This document shows positions 10,033-21,131 of a stretch of DNA of 33,900 nt, piece after piece. Made by a program: the position numbers and the translations under genes. This DNA is from Chromera velia (taxonomy: Eukaryota; Sar; Chromeraceae). Position 1 is the first letter of the stretch. The number at the start of each line of letters is the position of its first letter. Below the pieces are notes generated by a model, which saw only the letters and a program-made list of their open reading frames with translations, was not told the DNA's origin and did not search any database. The stretch is from NCBI GenBank assembly GCA_018398765.1, contig JAHBMJ010000377.1, forward strand, positions 15,001 through 48,900, given 5' to 3'.

Positions 10033-10479
10033 TTAAAATTTAAGGAAACTACTTCCGTATTGATTTGTAAGCATCGAAGGAGAAGGGAAGACAGTCACTG
10101 TAAAGAATGTGAAGAGCAGACAGAGGCTGGACAAGAAAACCAAGCCAGAAATGAAAGTGTGGGGAAAGAAAGAGAAGTAGACGGAGAGGAAGACAAGGAT
10201 GGAGACAGAGATGGAAACAGAGATGAAGAGGCATACAGAGAGGAAGAAGCAGACAGAGAGGAAGGCATAGATGGAGATGGAGACGGCGATAGAGAGGAAA
10301 AAGCATACAGAAAGGAGGGCATTAACAGAAGTAGAGATGAAGAAGCAGAAAGGGAGGAAGGCATGGACCGGTATGGATGGAGACGAGAACGGGAACAGAG
10401 AGGAAGAAGCAGATAGGGAAGAGGAAGAGGAAGTTTTAAAGATTGAGTGGTGTAGGGGGAGGAGGGGAGATGACGGAAG
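10033..10479 (+). CDS. Candidate exon of an acidic/basic low-complexity protein
   Basis: Purine-rich repeats (about 40-50 bp, core GACAGAGAGGAAGAAGCAGA) encode Glu/Arg/Asp repeats in two open + frames. One frame reaches REEEEEVLKIEWCRGRRGDD before a GTCAGT donor-type sequence at about 10480. This could be a coding exon of the charged protein gene that continues at 11221-12865, or simply a transcribed minisatellite. I saw no conserved domain and no clear start codon context. Confidence 0.3.
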
Positions 10480-11220
10480 GTCAGTCGTGCATGGGGAAGC
10501 AAGGATGAAAGGGAAACTTTTTTTACCTGCAGTCATTGATTCATTCATACACTTTCTTTGTTTCTTCCATGCGCCTCGCTGTTTTACATTTTTCATCTTA
10601 ATGTTGACCTGTTTGGCTGCTTAATTTCTTCTTCTAGTTTATCTATCCATCCATCCATCATCATTCAAGAGATGGTTGACAGAAGTGCCCATCATTATCA
10701 CCTCTCCTTGCATACAAGCAATCCGATTCAGTCTTAGAGATTCCTATGCATTAGCCTCTCTGCACTTTTTACTGGCTCATATTCTCTCTTGTTCTATCAG
10801 CACTCCATCACATGCATATATGCTGCCTTCTCTCCCTGCCTCCCTCCCTGTACATGCAGGAAACCGCGACATGATCCTCCTGGCAAACAGTCAAAGGTGG
10901 TCAGTCTTCAGCTATTTCCCTTCTGGATTTTTTTCTATAAAACAGCTTTCTTCATGTAGTGAGGCCTCGATCACTTTAAGGCACCCGAAGCTGGTCAGCT
11001 TTCATCTGTACACTAGATGCAAGTCCTGCTCTTGTATGTCCTTCATCTAGAAACGCACCTGTGCGGGAGACGTCCCATCCTTCAAGCAAGATACTCGTGC
11101 ATTGATTACCATAAGCATGGATGTCAGAGGTCAGAGCAACAGAGGGAAAGCTGCACAGGGTATCATTACATATATGCTCGTGCGCCTACTGCAGTACGTG
11201 TGTGTAGGGTGTGCCTCTAG

Positions 11221-11874
11221 AGGAAGAGGAGGATGAGGACGAAGAAGAGGACAAAGACCGTGCAGGTACGTTTTTTTCCTTCACTCGTACCTGCAGTGCA
11301 TGTTTGCGTGTAGGCAGGTATACATCGAGAGCGAATGGTCCTGCCTGTGTTGTGTATGAATGATCTATCTGGTTTGGTCTCGGGAGGGAATTCAGGATTG
11401 AACCATATAAATTAAATCGATGTGCTTTCTTTTTACATTTTTCTCATCTTGGCAGTCAGACAGGAAGCTAAACAATAAAAAATTACCGGAGAGGTCCATT
11501 TATTTGCACACCTTGTTGCCTTTAAAAACAATAAGTAGTTGTTTTAATGTGTCTCCCTTCTTAAAAGGTTACGCAGTGATCAAGCTAAAAGATAGATATG
11601 AGAGCATGGAGACATTACTCGATGTTGTTGAGGTTGAAAAAAAAACAAGTAACCCTGCTATTCGAAAAAGAATGAAGCGCTACTTGTACCTACCTGAGTG
11701 AGGGACTGCATGCATGTGTGCAGGGGACTTGGAGTCCGAGTTCCACCAGTCATTGTCCCGTGTAGGACTGACGAAGAGGAGGATCGAAAGGGAAGCGACA
11801 GTCAATACGGGTCAGTGAAATTTAAATATTTCTCTCTCTTTCGTTTCTTTCTCTTTCTCTTCTCTCTTTTTCAC

Positions 11875-11945
<71 letters not shown>

Positions 11946-12865
11946 TTCTCTTTTTGTGCCTCTTTCTGTTTTCTGTTCTGACTAAAAGAACAACAGAGAA
12001 TAAAGTACAGCAAAATCTTTTATGCATTTGCTCAGTGTGAATGCACAGCATCATTTGTAGATACAAACGAAAAGCTCAACGCATGCACGTGCCTAGGCAC
12101 GTACTTGATTGGCTGCAGGCCCCCCAGAGAGGGCGGGAGGCCAACTGGGAAATGGAACGGATCTTGTAAGAAAGGCAAAACTTTTTCCGGCAGGATCCCG
12201 CCATTTGGGAGCAGAACCCCCTTTGGCAACTCTGAAAGTTGAGGAAAACGCCGCTGGGCCCAATCTCGCTGAGTAATATAGGGAATGCATGGTGTGATCC
12301 ATGTATGATATGCTGAAATGGTCATCTATGCGTCAAGATATGCATTCATGAGTGTTGAAGCCAATAAGTGGCTTGTGGCAGTCCGTTATTGTCAAAACAT
12401 GGAAAAAAACACCTCATAATTTCTTTCCTTCTCTTACTTAATTTGTTATGTGGTCCGATGTGAATAGAATGAATCAGATGTAGCTCGATATTGGAAACAG
12501 TGAAAAGAATATGTGAAGTCTGTGTATCATAAATTGCTATTCTTATTCACTCTTTTGTGCATTGTCTCTGGCCTTTTATACAGGAGCCCCCAAAAGAGAC
12601 AGACAAACGGAGCTGGTCTCCCAAGAGGATGGGGGATATGGTGTCCAAAGAAGCCCTGGCAAAGTTCAAACCGGCATCCAACGCACCCCCACCCCTCAAA
12701 AAAAGAATGACAGACGAGTACGAGACGACGAGGAAGAAGACAGAGGAGAAAGAGCGCATGGAAAAGAAAAAGAAGTCCGAGAGGAAGAAGAAAAAGAAGT
12801 CCAAGAGGAGGGAGAAGGATAGTGTGGAAAGGAGGGGACACACAGGCAAGGGTGGGGAGTTTTAA
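11221..12865 (+). CDS. Candidate spliced gene for a charged, Lys/Glu-rich protein
   Basis: Three exon-like blocks have good borders. 11221-11265 is acidic in one frame, EEEEDEDEEEDKDR, with donor GTACGT. 11724-11810 follows ATGTGTGCAG and ends in GTCAGT; one frame reads DLESEFHQSLSRVGLTKRR. 12584-12865 follows TTTTATACAG; its best frame reads MGDMVSKEALAKFKPASNAP and then a Lys/Glu-rich tail to TAA at 12863-12865. The first two join in phase as DRAG-DLESEF. Entry into the third in its best frame does not match in phase, so an exon may be missing or a different acceptor used. An open segment at 11420-11701 (YAVIKLKDRYESMETLL) might also belong. The highly basic tail suggests a nuclear or RNA-associated protein, by inference only. 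I do not recognise a family. Confidence 0.35.
11823..11952 (+). repeat. (CT)n pyrimidine tract in an intron
   Basis: A long CT/TTTC tract directly follows the GTCAGT donor-type site at 11811. It encodes only Ser/Leu runs in open frames and is not coding. Confidence 0.85.
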
Positions 12866-14428
12866 GAGATAATCCGCAAGTCATCAAGCACGAAGAGATC
12901 GAGAAGGAGAAAGTGAACGTCAATAATTACAAGAGAGTGAAGAGAGTCGCAAAAGGAAGAACTCAGACAGGCTTGTCGAATCTATTAAGGGCAGAACTCC
13001 CAGGTGAAAGAACCCTGTATGCCTTCAAGTATATCAAGTACTCTTCCTAGTATTCTTCCCGTCGATCGATTCTATTTAGGTGAGCCTATACCCAGCATGC
13101 TTCAATCCCTTGTTTCTCAGCAACTTGAAGCTTGTTTTGCTTCACTTCGGCTTCATAGGTGATATAGGCGGTCAAAAAGGATCATCTGTGAGCTTTCGTC
13201 CTAGGCTTTCGCCCCTTCTGATTCCTCTTGCGCCATGATTTGCTCCCTCTGATTGAATCACGTTCTTGCTCTTTAAGCGCCTTGCAGCATGCCAATTCAA
13301 GAGCTTGGCAGGGCGAAGATGCAAATTATAGCTCTTCTGAATCAGTAACAAAAGAATTTTAAGCGTCCCAAGAACAAGGTGACTATGGTAGGAAGAGTTA
13401 GTATAAAATGGTCTAAGCTACTTGAAAGGCACTCTCAGACATATCTATCACTTCCCATTCACGTTTTTTCACAAGAATATTTGCAGCCACTGCTGAAGCT
13501 TATCTCTCACTTCAAGAACCGTCTGGCATTTCTGGAAAGCCAGCTATCAAAGGTAAGGATTTCTTTGTCAATTTATGAAAATCTAGGGTTCCATTCAATC
13601 AAGTCCTGGCCAAAGAAATTGGAACAAAGAAGTTACGACGGACTGACTTTTTGACATACAAGCATCAGTTTTGGCTCTCTATATCAAATTAAGTCGAATT
13701 AAGTATATTTTGATAGAGTGTATGACATGCAATGACGTGACTATTGATGATGTGAAGCCCAAGAAGCAGTGAGGCGCCTTCTGATATCTTCTGATTCCGA
13801 GGCTGACTAAATTGTCAATGATTGATCCAGCATGTTGTCATATTTTTCTTTGCGTGTATATAAGTTAGTGTGAGTATACATACACAGTTGTATCACAACC
13901 ATCCTTTTTTTTCCATTCTTTGCATGTACTGCGCTTGTCTATGTATGAAGAGTCATGCTTCTGTCTTGCGTGCTTCTGTCTGATCGATTGGCAGTGCCGT
14001 CTTCATCCCTCTAGCGTACATCCATTCTAGTTGGACAAATTGTGGACGCTGCCTGTTTGGTTCGCCCTTGTTTTCTCTTCTCCTCTAAATATACCATGCT
14101 ATATTATACGACTCTTGAAAGATACTAGTTTTAAAAGTCTTCCTAGCTCTTACATGTCTGTGTTGTTTATCTTCTTGCAGATGTGACACTATGGTGACTA
14201 GCTGTACTGCTTGGCTGACTGGTTGGGGTAGGTTAGGGGTCTATGGACTGGAAGCGGTAATCGTTGCCAAAGTGAAGAGGTAGCTAGAAGAGGCTGCACG
14301 GCCTGGGGGTGAAGCAGTATAACTGTTTTAGACGGCACTCTGACATGTCTATCTTCGAGGGTTTTAGTCATCAACAAGCCTCGGGTTATCGTCAACTTTT
14401 TTTTTGTTTCTTTGTAAAAATGTAGATC
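12866..14428. other. Intergenic region with decayed repeats, no clear gene
   Basis: The + strand frame 13379-13654 (91 codons, from a GTG) has fair complexity (SQTYLSLPIHVFSQEYLQPL, LISHFKNRLAFLESQLSK) and could be a gene relic. Its GGCACTCTCAGACATATCTATC recurs in altered form at 14334-14354. The dispersed repeat copy B lies at 13165-13330. No domain, RNA gene or complete transposon was recognised. Confidence 0.4.
13165..13330 (+). repeat. Dispersed repeat, copy B (paired with 8525-8695)
   Basis: Same order of blocks as copy A: CAAAAAGGATCATC, then GATTTGCTCCCTCTGATTGAA, then GCCTTGCAGCATGCC and CAAGAGCTTGGCAGGGCGAAG. Divergence and indels indicate an old insertion family rather than a recent duplication. 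Confidence 0.5.
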
Positions 14429-14805
14429 GATTTCTAGACTAGGCTTCGCACTATAAAATTCTAATAAAAAAAATCAAGGACCTCATTTTTTTTTTTTTAA
14501 GAATTTTAAAATTTCAGAACAAAATCAATAGGAATACCCAATAAAAAACTAAAAAACTTTGAAAGATGAAACGAAGTAAAACGGGGTTTAGATTGAAGTG
14601 TATATACACATATTTTTAAAAGATCTATATTCTAGAAACATTTTAACACTGGTACATTCTTTTTTTTTTAATTGACAATCTCTGAAGACTGAAATCAACC
14701 GATTGAGGTACTTTTCAGTTTTGTAAAATTCAAAAAAAAAAAAAAGACTTCTATTTTTTTATTTTTTTTTTTTAATTTTTTAGTGCGAAGCCTAGTTTCT
14801 AAATC
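14429..14805. mobile_element. 377-bp foldback/MITE-like element
   Basis: The left end GATTTCTAGACTAGGCTTCG and the inverted right end (reverse complement GATTTAGAAACTAGGCTTCG) both continue through CACTA and an A-rich block. They match at most positions over about 32 bp. The inverted symmetry extends inward: an A run, a short unique block, a T run and GAATTTTAAAATTTC on the left are mirrored by the corresponding blocks on the right. The transcript would fold into one long hairpin. No coding capacity is seen. The target-site duplication is not clear, so the superfamily is unassigned. Confidence 0.75.
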
Positions 14806-15020
14806 AAGATGCCGCAAGATGTATCGGCTTTATGCAACACCTTAGGCAACAATTTGCCGTACCTTGTAATAGTAAACTAAAAAAAAACAACTTAAAAAGT
14901 TGCACAGCGTGGCCTCAACTGTAGCAGCAGTATAAAAAAGATTGTTGTATTAATATTATTTAAAGAGCAAAACAATCCAAAAAGGAACCTTACTTTATGA
15001 AATGATTATAATAGTTAAAC

Positions 15021-15028
15021 AACTTCAA
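15021..15028. other. Target-site duplication, left copy (AACTTCAA)
   Basis: The eight bases AACTTCAA directly precede the left inverted end at 15029. They are repeated exactly at 17540-17547, directly after the right inverted end. Confidence 0.88.
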
Positions 15029-15242
15029 TAAGGACGGGAAAAGGTGCGTAGGTGCAAGGTGCAAGGTGCTTTGGATGAATACACCTGAATTCAGGTGCAT
15101 TTCAGGTGCATTCATCAGGTACACTGTTTGTACTATAAAACCATAAATTAAAGAGCCGTCTCCTAGGGTTTCTAGCGATTAAAAGGCGCCTAATTCAATG
15201 CTTGAACACACTTTTTCATATAGTATAGCTGTACAATCTTTT

Positions 15243-15268
15243 ACTGATTGATTGATTGATTGATTGAT
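15243..15268. repeat. (TGAT)n microsatellite inside the hAT-like element
   Basis: Six to seven uninterrupted TGAT/GATT units lie in the left part of the transposon, between the subterminal repeats and the GC-rich block. Confidence 0.85.
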
Positions 15269-16189
15269 GCCAAACCCTAGGTGGAGTTAGAACTCCCGGG
15301 CGGCGTATACATGCATAGGTTTGTTCAATTATGCCAGCTGCAAGCTAAGTGGACGACAGTTATTCAAACTTAATCCAATCAATCATTTACTATAATATGA
15401 CGAGAAATCATAAAGAGAGAAGAGGGTTGAGAGCGCGAAAGCGATATGATGAACTTGCGAACCCCCAAATTAGAAAAGGAGGCAGATACAAAAGGTGAGT
15501 CACAACGAGTGAAGCGGTTTGATTAAATTAATGCCAACCACTGCAAAAAGCCTTGTTCGGCAGTCCATCGGGGGCAGACAGAGAGCCGATAAATAAAATC
15601 ATCTACACACCGGCAGCAGGCTTCATAGGTGCACAGCTTTCTATCAGAGCAACCAATAGGCAGCCCACCTTGCCCGCCTATCGGGTTGTATGTCAGCATG
15701 CGCAAAAAAGAAAAGATCAAGCCATCTGTAACCGACAGGGCAGAACGGGGTCGGAAGGGCAGAGACGGAAGGAACACTGGAGGACGACTTGCTGCACAGG
15801 AGGAAGACAAACATACGGCGGGAGGACGGGAAGTCGCGCTGCAGAGGGATGAGTCTAGCAAGGAGGGGAAAGTGAGAGGAAGATTGCCCATCATCCTCAG
15901 AAGCCTTCATGCAAGAAGACTATAAGAATTTGATTGAAAAACACATAAAAAGTTGATAAAAATATACAGCAAGTCTCGTTTTTTAATTATGAAAACGATC
16001 CTTTGAACTGGATTCAACTACACTGCAGCATTTCACTTCTTGCAAACATGTTTGCAAATGCATTCTCATGTCATTCATCAATAAATTAAAAAACAGCAAA
16101 AGCATTCCAACGATGGGGAATCTTCTCAATTTTGTGGAGAAGCCGGTGCTGTCCGAAGCATGAAAAACATCCCGCTGCCTAAGCAAAGA

Positions 16190-17165
16190 ATAAAAGAGGT
16201 ACAGTCATGTTGCTAACTGAGTAGAGAGTGGAAGAGACGGAGATATGCTGTTGACTGAGTACTAGAGAATGAAAGAGGTGCGGTGACACCGTCATGCTGC
16301 TGATAGAGCAGAGAGTGAGATAGATGGAGCCACGCTGCGGCCTGAGCTAAGAATAAGAGAGGTGCAGTCATGCTGCTGTCTGAACTCAGAATAAAAGAGG
16401 TGTAGTCGTGCTGCTGCCAAAGAGATGCCGACATGCTGTTGCTTGAACAAAGAATGAAAGAGGTGCGGTCATGCTGCTAATAGAGCAGAGAGTGAGATAG
16501 ATGGAGCCACGCTGCGGCCTGAGCCAAGAATGAGAGAGGTGCAGTCATGCTGCTGCCTGGGCAGAGAGTGAAAGAGGTATAGTCCTGATACTGACTGAGC
16601 ACTGCCAGAGAGTGAGAGTGATGGAGTCATGCAGCTGACTGTGCAAAGAATGAAAGAGATACAGTCATGCTGCTGCCTCGGCAGAGACTGAAAGAAATGC
16701 AGACGTGCCACTTATGGGCAGAGAGTGAGACGGAGTGAGAGGGATGCAGTCCGGCTGCTCGTGAGTAGAGAATGAAAGAGATGTGGTCATACTGCTGTCT
16801 GAGCGGAGAATGAAAGAGGTGCAGTCATGTTGTTGTCTCAGCAAAGAATGGAAGAGGTGCAGTGACTGTCATATTACTGACTGAGCAGAGAGTGAGAGCG
16901 ATGGAATCATGCTGTTGCCTGAACAAAGAATGAAAGAGGCGCAGTCACGCTGCTGCCTCGGCAGAGAGTGAAAGAAAAGTAGAGGTGCCGCTCCTGGGCA
17001 GAGAGTGAGACATGCAGAGAGAGAGGGACTGCGTCATGCAGTCAGGCTGCTGGCTGAGCAGAGAATGAAAGAGATTCGGTCATGCTGCTGTCTGAGCAGA
17101 GAATAAAAGAGGTGTAATTATGCTGTTGACTCAGCAGAGAAAGAAAGAGGAACAGTCATATTATA
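16190..17165. repeat. Degenerate 38-42 bp minisatellite inside the hAT-like element
   Basis: About two dozen imperfect copies of a unit close to GCAGAGAATGAAAGAGGTGC followed by AGTCATGCTGCTG and a short variable end. Some copies form a higher-order variant with GATGGAGCCACGCTGCGGCC. Open frames across it on the minus strand are repeat translations and are not proposed as genes. Confidence 0.85.
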
Positions 17166-17539
17166 CTGGTCGACTGCAAGAGCTGGATGCACGGTTTTAA
17201 TTTGTGAGGATCTGCATGCATGCATGCATGCGCTTGCATGCGAGACTGGCGGCGCACAAGACCCAGCGCTATATAGAGGTGCGGCACGGGCGCCGCGCCA
17301 GTGAAAGGCCCCGTCAGCTGCTGCATCTTCACCTATATATAGACATTACTCATATATGGGGACGCGGCATACATGAAAAAACCCTCAATCATCATATAAA
17401 CATTCAACTCTTAAAACAATCTCTTTGCTCCACACAATGCACCTATCAGGTGCATCCAGGTGCATAGGTGTAAATCAGGTGCATCAGGTGCATTTTTCAA
17501 GAATGCACCTTTTTTGGAATGCACCTTTTCCCGTCCTTA

Positions 17540-17547
17540 AACTTCAA
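17540..17547. other. Target-site duplication, right copy (AACTTCAA)
   Basis: Exact copy of 15021-15028, immediately outside the right inverted end of the hAT-like element. Confidence 0.88.
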
Positions 17548-18107
17548 CAGCATAAAAACTAACAAGTCAATTCAAGCTATGTATATCTGTGTATCAGTAC
17601 AAAACCTTATTAGTGGCTTGGGATTTCGCGTCGCTAAATTTAGGATTTAACCCTTAATCATCATTATCATCATCGGAGTCCAGAGTCAGTACTATAAAAA
17701 AAAAGCTTTGATTTGATAGCTTTGATCCTAGGATTGTGTTATTTACAATTGCTTCATAGCAGATGATGAATTGACATTGATACAAGTTTCATAAAATAGA
17801 ATTAAAATTTGTATTATGTGCATATAAATTTTATTGAAATCAATCGAAAGGTCATAGAAAACAATCAATTAATTAATTAATTGACGTACTATAAAAGGTA
17901 TAGAAATTTGAAAGATTTCAATACATTTTTTATGACATAATATCTGTTGATTTCAAGGCCGCCAGACATTTCTCATAAATTCTATGACCTAGTCTATGAC
18001 ATTTGTATCGGATTAATTTCTATAGCATTTTTATGACCTTTTGCGACTGCTACAAGCTGGTGATGAAGCATCCTCTCTGTCAACGGAGCACTGTGCAGTG
18101 ACTTTAT
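17548..18107. other. AT-rich region downstream of the CLN3 gene
   Basis: No gene seen. It contains A runs, (ATTA)n near 17867-17885, and several imperfect copies of AAATTTCTATAG/CTATGACCT-like phrases between 17850 and 18040 that look like diverged short repeats. The CLN3 stop codon TGA (18108-18110) overlaps an AATAAA hexamer on the minus strand (TGAATAAAG), which could serve in polyadenylation. Confidence 0.45.
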
Positions 18108-18862
18108 TCAAATGATCGGGCAGCCGAACTCGAGGTTGCCATCCACATTCCACTTTTTGTACACGCACGCTTGGACAAAGAGGCCTGTGAAATCGGCCAG
18201 CGTGACTCCGAGAGAATCTCCAACCCCCGCTGCCGTGAGGGCAAATTCTCTCTTTTCTCCCTCCTGGAAGTCGCTCGAGATCAGAGTGTACACCCCCACG
18301 TACACCCCCCCTCCGAACAGACCGGCCACGAAGGTTAAGGAAAGAAGCCACCAGTCGTATACCACGGGAGGGTGGGTCCATGCAGCCCAACAGAAGAAGA
18401 CCAGAAGCACGCACTGCGCAAGCGGCATGGGCCACTTCAGCTGCTGCCAGGCGCTCATCGGCAGGAACGCCCCAGAGGACCGGGACACAAGCACCCCGAC
18501 CTGCATGCATGCATGTGCGGAATTAAGGAAATTGGATGAATGAATCGCAGGATGCACATATGGACGTGCACTTCTTCCTTCAGTCTGTCGCCTGAATCCA
18601 CCACCTGACGCACTGAAGCGAGCACTACGCAATCGTCACGTGTTGGTCAACACTATTAGGGGCGGCCAGCCACTTATGTGCTGCAAAAAGGAGCAACTAC
18701 CAGTACACAAGGAAAGCGAGGCATGCAGAGAGGTAGACAGACAGGCAGATACTATAGCATTCACAACGGAAGGTAGAGACAAAGATGACTCAGCTGACAG
18801 GCCCGACAAGTAACCGAAGAAGCGGTACAGACAGACAGACAGACAGACAGACAATTAGACGA

Positions 18863-18894
<32 letters not shown>

Positions 18895-18938
18895 TTAGAC
18901 GAACAGAAAGACAGACAGACAGACAGACAATTAGACGA

Positions 18939-18970
<32 letters not shown>

Positions 18971-19984
18971 TTAGACGAACAGACATACATACATACATAC
19001 AGACAGACAGACAGACAATTAGACGAACAGACAGACAGGCAGGCAGACAGACAGACAGACAGGCAGACAGACAGGCAGACCTATGCATTGTCGGCTATGG
19101 ATACGCTCCAATGGAGTTGGCAAAAAACGACACACCAGCGCTATCTCACACTAGGCTTATGAGAAGATGTCTGCAACACCTAGGCGGGCGGGCGCGCTAG
19201 ATTGGTCAGAACAATCTGAGTGGACCGATCGACCGACGAACCTGATAGAGCCAGTTGGAGATGAAGTAGAACTTCTTTCTTGCCTCCTTGTTGTTCACCG
19301 AGGGAAATCCAATCGCAGCCCAGGTACCCGACTGCACGTCCGCATCCGCACAGGCAGACAGAAAAGAATCTTTGTGTCCTCCTTCACAGCTTTTTCTTCA
19401 CTGCTTTCATGGTTTTTGTCAACAATGCTCGTCTCATGTTTTCAATCTCACTATCTTAATTGTGCCTCTCGGCATGTCTTGCTCGTCCTCCCCCTCCCCC
19501 TCCCAGGGAGGCTGTCCATGCACCTGAATTAATTGTCAGATGAAGAACGCCGCATCGGAGTGTGTCGAGTCTGGCCGCAAGGAGAACGAACGGCGTAAAA
19601 GAGCCCAGTTTATTCTTTTAAAAACTCTAGAGTATGCCTCCACTTCTTGCACGATCATACAACTCATTGGGAGAGTTGCTTTCCGCTTTCTCCAACTGAA
19701 TTGTGAAACCTCTCTGAATGCCACACCCTCCCGATCGATCTGCCACCTTTTTCCATGCATTTTTCATCGGCCATCCCTTTATTCTCTTATCTGCTCTCTG
19801 TCTGCATGCATGTCCCATCCGGGTTATCTGCTCTCTGTCTGCATGCATGTCCCATCCACCCGGATTGTGTACTCTCTCTGTGTGTATGCATGTTTGTGTG
19901 TGTCCCATGCACCCGGATTGTGTACTCTCTCTGTGTGTATGCATGTTTGTGTGTGTCCCATGCACCTGCAATGCACCTGCATTG

Positions 19985-20020
<36 letters not shown>

Positions 20021-21099
20021 ATACAGTCTGTGTGTATGCATGTTTGTGTGTGTCCCACCCACCTGCATTGTGTACTCTGCAAAGTACACGAGGGCCAGAG
20101 GAACGATGTAGTGCCACAGGGAGAGGAAGAAACGGAACTTTTCTCCTCCGGAGGCGGGAGATCCGGAATCCGACTCCGACACTGTCGCAGTGACCGTCTC
20201 CCCTCTCTCTGCCGTCTCGCTCTGCAACGCCGTCATGGACGCGACGGAGGAGACCGGCCGGACGGCCGAAGCCTCTCCTGGAGGGTGGCAGGCGAAAGAC
20301 GAACGCTGGCGGACCTGCATCCACAACCATGCATGCGTTTATTTTCATACAGAATTCTTATACAAAATAAAAATAAAAGAATGAAAATACACGCAGACAG
20401 GCGAAAGACGAACGCTGGCGGACCTGCATCCACAACCATGCATGCGTTTTTTTTCATACAGAATTCTTATACAAAATAAAAATAAAAGAATGAAAATACA
20501 CGCAGACAGGCGAAAGAGGAACGCTGACGCACCTGCATCCACAACAATGCACGCGTTTATTTTCATACAGAATTCTTATACAAAATAAAAATAAAAGAAT
20601 GAAAATACACGCAGACAGGCGAAAGAGGAACGCTGACGCACCTGCATCCACAACAATGCATGCGTTTATTTTCATACAGAATTCTTATACAAAATAAAAA
20701 AATAAAAGAATGAAAATACACGCAGACAGGCGAAAGAGGAACGCTGACGCACCTGCAACCGCACACAAGCAGGCATACAACCGTTCAGTCTTTCTCCGCG
20801 TTAGTCAGAAAGTCATGGGAATAATCATGGAGTGCAGCTCAATCTAAAATGCCAGCCAGCTGACCATAGCTTGTCCCTGGGGTGTCTCTGAGTCTCTCCC
20901 CTCTGTCCCTTGGGGCGTTTGCTCTTCTCTGTCTCTGGGTACAGGGTGGAGGAGGCCGAAGAAGAAAGTGGCCAGCCAGCAGAGAGGGAACACGCAGGTG
21001 ATCAGCATCATCCAGGTCAGCCCCAAGTTCAGGGCCTCCATCAGGACGAAATTCCAGAGGAAACCGAAAGGACCTGCATGCAGGAAGAGGCAAAAAACG

Positions 21100-21131
<32 letters not shown>

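Larger units (their letters stand above)
15029..17539. mobile_element. hAT-like non-autonomous DNA transposon, 2511 bp
   Basis: The ends are perfect 19-bp inverted repeats, TAAGGACGGGAAAAGGTGC at 15029-15047 and its reverse complement at 17521-17539. They are flanked by the 8-bp direct duplication AACTTCAA. Both subterminal regions carry clustered AGGTGCA motifs in both orientations (15045-15120 and 17440-17520), as expected of subterminal transposase-binding repeats. An 8-bp duplication with short inverted ends is the pattern of the hAT superfamily. No transposase is readable inside. The interior holds a GC-rich unique block (about 15530-15920), a (TGAT)n tract and a minisatellite (16190-17165). 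It is therefore non-autonomous and may carry captured host DNA. Confidence 0.88.

Noticed and set aside
12090..12300. Coding fragment on either strand (GC-rich block)
   Set aside because: All readable frames look equally plausible, with no family match or consistent splice borders.
16213..16711. Minus-strand proteins rich in QQHD and FHSL
   Set aside because: They are repeat translations of the minisatellite inside the hAT-like element.
19627..20348. Long frames with HTHTNMHTHR repeats
   Set aside because: They mix CLN3 exon 4 with the adjacent donor-copying array read out of frame.
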